Source: Halichondria panicea (lineage: Eukaryota; Porifera; Demospongiae; Suberitida; Halichondriidae). From it: a stretch of 64,000 nt of DNA. The notes under the pieces were generated by a model, which saw nothing but the letters and a program-made list of their open reading frames with translations, was not told the origin of the DNA and made no database searches. Within the stretch, counting starts at the first letter, position 1, and each line of letters opens with the position of its first letter. Of the stretch, positions 56,704 to 64,000 are shown in pieces. The translations under genes and the position numbers were made by a program. The stretch is taken from positions 62,001 to 126,000 of the forward strand of contig NC_087382.1 in assembly GCF_963675165.1 (NCBI RefSeq), in the 5' to 3' direction.

Positions 56704-58090
56704 ATATTTATTTTTTTTATTTTTAAGTAAGGCCAAGCCAACTTAATATAATAAATAATTGAAAACACACACAACTGCACTGTCAATCCTATGTACAACC
56801 TACTGGTTGTACTAATGTTTCACGGACTTTCATTAGCAATTTATAGACCTGTAAAAATTAAAAAAAGTATGAATCTCATTAAAAATGAAGGGAGAGTGGG
56901 TGTTTTTAGGAGAAATTGTTAGGCTTCCCAGACCACACTGGTAATTGAAGTTGTGGTCACAAATAAGCCTTATATAAGGGTATGGAGTGGGCGGTTGTGG
57001 GTTTTTTATTTTCACAAAAAGAGACCCGCTTGCATCCGTGAAGCATGTAATTAAATTGGCTTGGCCTAATGAGAAAAAGTAATGAAAATGGCAAATTAGT
57101 TTTAGTTTTATAGAGTCTCTCAGCATGGACTGAGGTTGGTCTCGGCGGCCACAACTCTTATTAGTTGTTGATCTTCTGATCGTTAGCACGGTGCTAATAG
57201 TAGGATTGGGTCGAAAACAGCAAAAAGGCCCCCCTGGATCTCACCGAAGACACAAGATATAATTATGACTTGCATCTGCAAAACTTTTTGTTTGGTTTCT
57301 TTCACGAACAGATTTTTTGTCGTTCAACGGTATTAATTGGAGGATAAAGAAAGAAATAGACGTAGACTTTTTCTTAACTGTACGCCCATTTCTTTCTTTG
57401 CTGCCTCATTTTGTTTGCTTATATAAATGGATGAACAATGACAACAGTACTTTTAGCATCATTTATATACTACTGCTAAAATCGCTTGCAGGCTTTTTGA
57501 CTTGGCTGAATAGCTACTCTTCTCTGCAAGTTTCCGTATATCTCTCCATGCACACACATTTCCTCCGTAAAACATTATGACACGTGTCCAACCTCCTCTG
57601 CACTCACTCTAGATAAAGGAAAAGGGGATTGGAAACGGAAGCACCCTCGTGGTACGATCCGTGTTTCCCCGCGGTTTAATCGAGGCCATCACAACAATAC
57701 CTATTTCTACACCCAGTGCATAATAAACTACGTGCTTAGTCCGTGCAACTCACTTATATTTCAAGGTCTATACCTATTGTAGTAGTCATAACCAGCACGC
57801 TTACACGTTACATGTTCCTTTAGCTCTAAAACAGCCTTGGGAACTTTATTCTTTTTACTGGGTGTGATCAGTCATTAGCAAGTACTACAGCGAGGCTCAT
57901 GGACACTAGGCGTGTTATAAATAGCTGAAACAGATGATGTCTCTAGGAAACACAGCTTTGGGAGTTACCCGGCAAAAAGTGCTGAATAGCCCTTGTTTAT
58001 AGGGCGTAACGCGGATAGTTTTCGAGGCTCCACTGCAGATTCAATGTAAAATCCTCACGTGCACCACTCCGTTTCCTATCCCTCTAACTC
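56704..58090. other. Repeats and intergenic sequence
   Basis: 57183-57260 repeats the 9127 element. 57333-57440 matches the interior of M6 (37738 and 38285 regions) with the middle deleted and without TAGCCTCG ends. The minus-strand frame at 56833-57189 has no domain. Nothing else is recognised. Confidence 0.5.
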
Positions 58091-58098
58091 TTCAATCT

Positions 58099-61000
58099 AT
58101 GCTGGAACAAAGACCTGCCATGGCTACTGGTGGACACGATAGAGAAGAGGCATTGCCACTAGATGGTGAGTGCATGAGGTAAAATAATACTCTATATAAA
58201 CTACTTTATACAGTACACAGACCTTGTACCTATATACAACTGCAATATTTTAGAGACTGTTTAAATGTTGTAGCCATTATCCTCCTACACAGTGTGGGAA
58301 TATATATTACTGACTGAAGATTGCTGAAGCATTGCATTGTCCCTTTTATAGTCTCGCGAGCAGGCGTTGGGTGGGGGGGGGGGGGGGGAGAGGGAATGTC
58401 TGGTAAAGTAACTGTTGCACTGATTCTGTTGCAATGAGAATTGTAGTCATGTGCAAGGTATTTGTTAATTAACCAAAGCCAGACAAAACACAGCTAGCTA
58501 GAGCTCTTGCTTGTAACCGAGTTTCTTCGCAGCCAGGTTGGTTCAACAAATGAAATTATATAGCCTTCTTTATAGTCACGTTCGCTATAATTGTCGGGGT
58601 ACGTGTTACCACCCACTAAACACGTTGTCAAATCTGATCAGTTGGCACTGCCATGGCAACATTCCGGCAAAGGCCACGGAATCAGTGCAATAGTGACTAT
58701 CTAGGAAAACGTTGCGCTCGCGAGACTATGTCCCTCTGTGATGTCACTTTACTATTAGGAGGTCTTTTTATCAGAGGCTCTAGCTAGTAAAGTTCACTAG
58801 AGTTGGGTTGGGTAGTAAGTCAGGCGTTGTTTATGTAAGCTTATTGCTCATTGTGGTCAGACATCGAAGGATTGCACACTACAGGGGCGGATCCAGGAAT
58901 TTTGAAAGGGGGGGAATCACAAAACATTTTTCTAAAAAAAAGGTCAACTGTTTTTCAATACTCTATACAGTGTAGCTATTCCAGTTCTGAGGTGATAGTC
59001 TGGATCTATTATTGCGTTTCCCATGACTCATTGAGAATTCTCAGTCATGCTCAGTATTAAACTGGGTGTGGTCATGATAATGTCACCTCTATATAGCTAC
59101 GTCGATAGTGCATGCAATGAGTTAATAGTTAGCTATAATTATAGTGTAGCTGGTAGATTACTAAGATGTAAATTCTTAAGAGGAAGGGGGGGGGGGTGAA
59201 CCCCCTATTCTATACCCTTGCATGGATCCGCCCCTGTACACTATAGCTGTTGTACATGCCTGGGTAATAGAATATCATGCACCCAGGATGTGGTCAATAT
59301 ACCTGGATGATATTAATATTACAGGATGCAGACCTAAAAAGCACCACCCACCACCCTATTGATGCGTGGCAAATTCCAATGGTGCATGTGGGTAGAATCC
59401 TGGAATCTGATTGGTCCGTAAGGTAATTATCCTTGAAATTTGATCCTTACACAATCAGTATAACTATAGGTATTATACTGCTAATACAACTCGAGCCCGA
59501 GGGCATGCAAGAGTTGTATTAGCTGTACATTCCTCGTGCCTGAGTAATAACCAGTCATCAGTTGTAATAATGGAAACTCGATCTTGTGTTTGGAGTGGCT
59601 TACATTTTAACTTACATGCATCAACACACTTCCATACTTGACATCGTTGATATCGGAGTAGCTTGATGCATCCATGCAGAAACTTTTACCAAAATTATAT
59701 CTACACTGTTTGCTGCACATGTAGATCAAAACATCAGAAATAAATTCACTTGATTTTATTTCCAGCAACAATATGTTACTGCATGGTGAGAAAACTAGTG
59801 AGCAATAGTCAACTAAGACGCTATCAGCACTGCCTCTTTTTAGGGACACTTTGCTTACTGTCAAGCATATGGCGATGCATGTATTTGCGCATGCGCAACA
59901 AGGTCAAACGTCACTCCAGTATTCTAGTAGTCCAGTAGCGGCCATTCCACTATTCCATTCCACCGTTTCAATAAGACACTCACTCCTTTTTAGCAACAAT
60001 CATAGTCAATCATTTCCCATGCACTCTTTGAGTTTCCAGCCTGTGAATCTGCCTGCATACATGCAAAATTAGTGTCACCTATTTTTCCAATAGACCCTCT
60101 CCCTTAAATACTGTTGAGCACGTGTGTTGACAGCTATACACCTGCAGCTATAGAGCTAGCTAACTATAGAGCTAGCTAGCTATAGCTGTCAGAGAACAAG
60201 TCTGGAAACAACAGTTGTTGGAAAGCTTAAAAGAAGCTATATACACAGCAGCGTTGATATATAAGCTGAATGTAGTTAAGCATGCAAAAGCAAGAACGGT
60301 GCTAGCAAAGTGTTTTCAGCTGACAGAAAGAGAGTACAAGAATGGTGCAAGCAAAAAGATGATTTAATGGCAACTGGGAGAAGTGCAAAAAGACTCGAAA
60401 GACTATTATGCTGATGTTGAAATTGTGTCTAATATACCAAGCTGGACTTACATGCATGTGCAGTTGTCAGTGGCGTAGGCAGAGGGGGGCTGACGGGGCT
60501 AGAGCCCCTCCCTTTTGTGCTCCGTCAACTCCAACTCAGCTTGAATCACCGTGATCTGTCAATCTATTCTACACTGTACTGCATGCATGGTTATATGCCT
60601 CGGTGTGCATGCGCAAGCGAGGTATACAGTAGTGTGTTTGCGTGTGTGTGTGTGTGTAGACTGCTACAGCTGCTCAAGGATCAATGAAGTGCAAGTAAGA
60701 GTTTCTATATAGGCTTCTAGTCATGTTTTTTTTGATTTTAATTTGTGGATTTGCAAAATAATGCTTCGTTCTCGAGTTATGCCTAGTTTTGCTTACTTGG
60801 AATGCCATTGCAACCTTTTCAGAAGAGCATGTAGCCAAACTTGTTTACCGAGTGTTGCTACTCTACTTAGTAGATAGCTCTGCACTAGAACACTAGCTAT
60901 TTGATAGCTGCAAGAGTGAAGAGAGCTGCAGCAGCCATTAATTTTAGACTTGAACTTTGGCATCGATTGTTTTTAACAATCATGGTCGATCATTACCCAC

Positions 61001-63381
61001 TCTTTGAGTTTGTATGCAGCAATGAAAAAATGTTCATCATGTGTATAAAAAAATTAAGCTATTAGTATTATAATTATAGCTTTATGTTATGTAGCTTTGG
61101 CATCTCCACCGAGGCACCTGCGGTGCTTTCATTACTAGAATGATGTCATTTCAATGGAAATGTGGGCAGGGCCATCTAATGCGCATGCTGACTGCTGAGG
61201 AAAAGTGATGACCTTTTTTTTAGGTAAAATACAATGTTATTCAGCGCCTGCTCAACCCGCCACTGGTTGTCTGAGGACAGTGATGGTGACAATGAATTTT
61301 TAGCTGACTCTATGCAGCCAGCTTAGCATTTATCTCACTATAACTTATCTCAGCTATTGCATGGTACACCTTTATTATGCCTCGGTACGCATGCGCAAGC
61401 GAGGTATACGGTATATAGTGTGTTTGTGCATGTGCATATGTGTGTCTATATAATAGTTAGACACTGTTTAGGAAGTTTCTACATGATTTAGAAGCCCAAA
61501 GGGCTGATTGTAGTATCCTGAACGCAGTGAGGGTTCTACTATAGCCCTGAGGACTTTAAAATCATGTGGAAACTTCCTAAACAGTGTCTAAGCATTTTAG
61601 ATCATAGCCATGCATGAGTATTTAGCCAATCAGATTTGAATGTTCTTATCTAATCTTTGCTACATGATTTTCTAAGTAAGTACCGTATATCTTCTAATTT
61701 ATCGGACAGGAAAAAATAATTATTTTGGAAATTGTCCAGGTATAATTGGAACAGATTTTTATAGAGCATGCGAAGTGTCCGGAATAATTAGAACAAGCAA
61801 GCAGCTGCATGCGAGCTAGCTAAGTTTAATAGAACAGGGTACGACTGAATAGTTGCACAAGCTATCTAAAACTAGCTACTCAAAGCTATCTAACTGCAGC
61901 ACTCTAAGTCTTACTTGCCGTCTGTGAATGATAACTCAACTTTTCAAGGTATTGTCCGGATATTTAGAACAAATGTAATATTAAAGTACTGGAGTGTCCG
62001 TTGTATTAGAACAACGAAAATTGCCCAAAAGAGTGTCCGGGTAATTAGAAGTGTCCGATAAATTAGAAGATATACGGTACATGATTTTCTAAGGCACACT
62101 ATCACCAAGAAAATCTGTATCAAAACCATTGTTTAATTAATTCCACTACCTGGTAGAGTTGATCAGGTTTTTCTAGTCCTCTGCTGGTGATGGTTGGGTC
62201 ACTCACTTTCTGGACCCTGACAGTGACAAGGAACAACCTTCTGATGCAGACTCTTGACTTGTACTATTTTGATAAATTAATAAGTCACAGTACGCATGCC
62301 CAGCTGCAGGAAACTTAGATATCTGAAGGTGTGGTCTCCTCTAATCAGTATAAAAGCTCTTCTTCTAGGCTCAGCTCCAAGCTATCCAGTAAGTTCCAGT
62401 AGTTAATGTTAAGCTTAAGGTGGTGCTTGCTTGCTATACTCTATATCTAGTATCTAGTTAGCTCTGTACTAGAATGCTATAGCTATTGCTAGCTGCAAGA
62501 GTGAGAAAGGAGCGGCAAGGCTCTGCTGATGCAGCCAGTAATTTAGACTTGGACTTTTGGCATTGATCGTTTTTAACAACAATCATAGTAGATTATTACC
62601 CATCACTCCTTGAGTTTCCCTGTGATTTTGGATTCATGCAGCAAATGTAAAAATGTTCATCCCATGATAATTATAATCAGACAGTGTATTGCTAATAGCT
62701 ATAGTAGTTATGTTGCATGGCTACTGTTAAATTTTCAATTATGCGGGCTGTGTTGGAGCTATGCACACACTGTAGGTACCAGCACATGCGCATTGAGCTG
62801 CTCTTTCACATGGTATTTTCATTGTGCTGCCTCGAGGTACCCTTCATACAATATTGTCGAAAGAAAAGTGATATAAATTGCTACAAGATCTTTGTAGGAT
62901 AATCTTAGCGAGGCTCTAGTGCAGCTAGACAGTGAGGATATCGATGCCTATGGCCTTGTTGAGTTAGAGGGGAGTGACTGGGACCATAGCCAGATAGGAA
63001 GCTACTCCTCAGAGTTCAAGCTAGAAAATAAAGAGCCTGAAGAGCCAGAGGAAGAAGCTCATGAAACTCTTGAGACGGACCAAGTTCCTGGACCAGGTAA
63101 GTAACTATAGAGTAGCATCTGTAGTGTTCCTAGCTTCACTATAAGTTTGTTTAGGCTAGTTACATCAGCAGTGGACATCATGAGCCACCATTGAACTTGT
63201 AAACCTGTGTGTAGGTGAAGAAAACGTTTCCCGGGAAAAGAGCATCTGCCGATACGACCTCATAGACAAGTTTCTGCAGATCCTGATTGAACAATGTCAC
63301 CGTGAGAACATTGAGAACACTTATTTAGTGCCTTTAGTCACTTTGTGCCTTCATATCATACAATATTGTTTGTGTACATAA
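58099..63381 (+). CDS. Tentative gene for a small acidic protein
   Basis: The best evidence is two exons at the right: about 62909 (or 62898) to 63096, encoding EALVQLDSEDIDAYGLVELE and a Glu/Pro-rich stretch ending VPGPG with a clean GTAAGT donor, and 63215-63381, encoding GEENVSREKSICRYDLIDKF and a hydrophobic tail to TAA at 63379. A possible first exon is 58099-58178 (MLEQRPAMATGGHDREEALP, donor ATGAG/GTAAAA); its phase fits an acceptor at 62908, but the intron would be 4.7 kb and full of transposons. No known domain. The link between first and later exons is speculative. Confidence 0.3.
58349..58735. mobile_element. MITE with TAGTCTCGCGAGC ends and a poly-G run
   Basis: Left TATAGTCTCGCGAGC..GCGTTGG and right ACGTTGCGCTCGCGAGACTAT are inverted. 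A run of about 18 G lies just inside the left end (58370-58390). No coding content. Confidence 0.68.
58882..59236. mobile_element. hAT-like element, CAGGGGCGGATCCAGG ends (second copy)
   Basis: 355 bp; CAGGGGCGGATCCAGGAATT and GGATCCGCCCCTG; interior closely related to 22855-23191 (GGGTGTGGTCATGATAAT segment). Flanks CACTA and TACACTA make the target duplication uncertain. Confidence 0.8.
59237..60467. other. Intergenic with small repeats
   Basis: A short palindrome (CTAATACAACTCGAGCCCGA, about 59478-59525) and a diverged copy (about 59960-60070) of a dispersed repeat also at 60880-61030 and 62440-62660. No gene seen. Confidence 0.45.
60468..61265. mobile_element. hAT-like element with CAGTGGCG ends, 5-bp duplication
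   Basis: Ends CAGTGGCGTAGGCAG and CAACCCGCCACTG; target duplication GTTGT at 60463-60467 and 61266-61270. A copy of the family with TATGCCTCGG..GCATGCGC ends starts at about 60594 inside it, with a (TG)n tract. The stretch 61170-61225 is repeated inverted at the window's right edge (63948-64000). Confidence 0.75.
61376..61440. repeat. Fragment of the TATGCCTCGG..GCATGCGC family
   Basis: ATGCCTCGGTACGCATGCGC followed by AAGCGAGGTATACGGTA and a TGTGTTTGTG tract, as at 60594 and (reversed) 52862-52918. Only one terminus is seen. Confidence 0.55.
61457..61591. mobile_element. MITE, TTAGACACTGTTTAGG ends
   Basis: 135 bp, arms of about 33 bp (TTAGACACTGTTTAGGAAGT and complement) around GAACGCAGTGAGGGTTC. 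No gene. Confidence 0.8.
61681..62079. mobile_element. MITE, TACCGTATATCTTC ends
   Basis: About 400 bp; TACCGTATATCTTCTAATTT and complement of about 29 bp. Degenerate GTGTCCGG..AATTAGAAC modules recur inside in both orientations. ACATGATTTTCTAAG stands on both sides (four extra bases at the left), possibly a long duplication of the target. Confidence 0.78.
62440..62660 (+). repeat. Dispersed repeat also at 60880-61030
   Basis: Shared text includes GTTTTTAACAACAATCAT, TTACCCATCACTC and CTTGAGTTTCC; partial copy at 59960-60070. No protein. It lies upstream of the acidic-protein exons. Confidence 0.6.
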
Positions 63382-64000
63382 TTGTGAATGTTTGTAAACA
63401 ATCGCTAATTAGTTGGGGGTGGTCTGTTGCTAGGTAACGATGATGGTGTCAAGATACCCCCGGGGTCTGGGCTACCTGTAGGAAATAGTTACGAGTGATT
63501 TTTCAATATTATTGTTCATGAGATACGAATTTTTAAAGAAAAATATGTATTTCTGTTTTAATTAAAGCTGGGAAAGGGGAAAGGGTTAACATCATTTTAA
63601 GTGCTTCAATTAATTTTAGTGTACGACATAGGTTGACCTTTTGTTAATCGGTCGCTAATGAGTTACTCCCGTATTGCATTCCTGCAGCATGACATGATTT
63701 TTGTGTTGACTTAGCAGGTATTTTAATCACCGTCAGCACTATTTTACTCTTCTTTGTGTTTATCTCTTCTCTTCTAGTCTATCAATCTACTAGTGTTACA
63801 TTTAGACAGGAGCCATAGAAAGCGCAACAAACCCTTGCACTGTAAGTTTATAGCTAATTTCTTCAACTATGACTTGCTATCAGCTACATAAGCACCACTA
63901 TAATATTTGTGGCGCAGTCAACACAAACAACTAGAGTAGACTACCTAAAAAAAGGTCATCACTTTTCATCAGCAGTAAGCATGCGCAGTAGATGGCCCTG
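63382..64000. other. Right edge, no gene resolved
   Basis: AT-rich. The final 53 bases are the inverse of 61170-61225 (CAGGGCCATCTAATGCGCAT against ATGCGCAGTAGATGGCCCTG), so an element probably ends at the window border. Confidence 0.45.

Overview
The window looks like AT-rich, repeat-dense nuclear DNA of a non-bilaterian metazoan. A demosponge is my best guess, from short introns, TRAF-like and lysosomal phospholipase families, RecQ-like fragments inside DNA transposons and very abundant small palindromic elements. This is inference; there is no rRNA, organelle or other marker that proves the taxon. No tRNA, rRNA or CRISPR feature was seen.

Layout. 0-1.9 kb: repeats and small inverted-repeat elements. 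2.0-6.0 kb: minus-strand multi-exon gene encoding a Ulp1/SENP-like cysteine protease plus a C-terminal PHD-like finger. Its N-terminal half comes from a tandem array of near-identical 90-bp exons, and its first intron opens with about 1 kb of perfect (CA)n. 6.6-7.9 kb: single-exon TRAF-like gene (RING, TRAF zinc fingers, coiled coil, MATH), with a broken paralogue at 21.3-22.7 kb. 10-17 kb: nested transposons, including a Merlin element and a family of inverted-repeat elements starting TAGCCTCG. That family is always flanked by 9-bp target duplications, and one member carries a RecQ helicase fragment. 18.7-20.6 kb: degraded pogo/Tigger-type transposase.

23.6-54.2 kb is an expanded cluster of lysosomal phospholipase A2/LCAT-like genes (group XV PLA2 family). 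Copy A (28.2-30.2 kb, minus) and copy D (45.5-47.2 kb, plus) look intact. Copy B (33.1 kb) is dead, copy C (41.2 kb) has one frameshift, and copy E (51.6 kb) is a diverged member with a frameshifted tail. Several partial copies lie between them. Much of the cluster is one inverted segmental duplication (about 23.6-31.4 kb against 36.1-45.6 kb) whose outer breakpoint falls just inside intron 1 of copy D, leaving an orphan signal-peptide exon at 23.6 kb. A Ty3/gypsy LTR retrotransposon (37.0-40.7 kb) sits in one arm and a large palindromic element (25.1-26.9 kb) in the other; each arm preserves the empty site of the other's insertion.

48.7-49.6 kb: two tandem beta-trefoil (ricin-B-like) lectin domains separated by a reading-frame break. 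54.2-64 kb: mostly inverted-repeat elements and gene-poor DNA, with a tentative small acidic-protein gene whose last exons lie at 62.9-63.4 kb.

The phospholipase copies carry signal peptides and the Ser-Asp-His triad, so the intact ones probably act in lysosomes or are secreted. The TRAF and lectin genes would act in signalling and sugar recognition. Nothing links these loci functionally beyond proximity. The dominant theme is local duplication plus transposon nesting.
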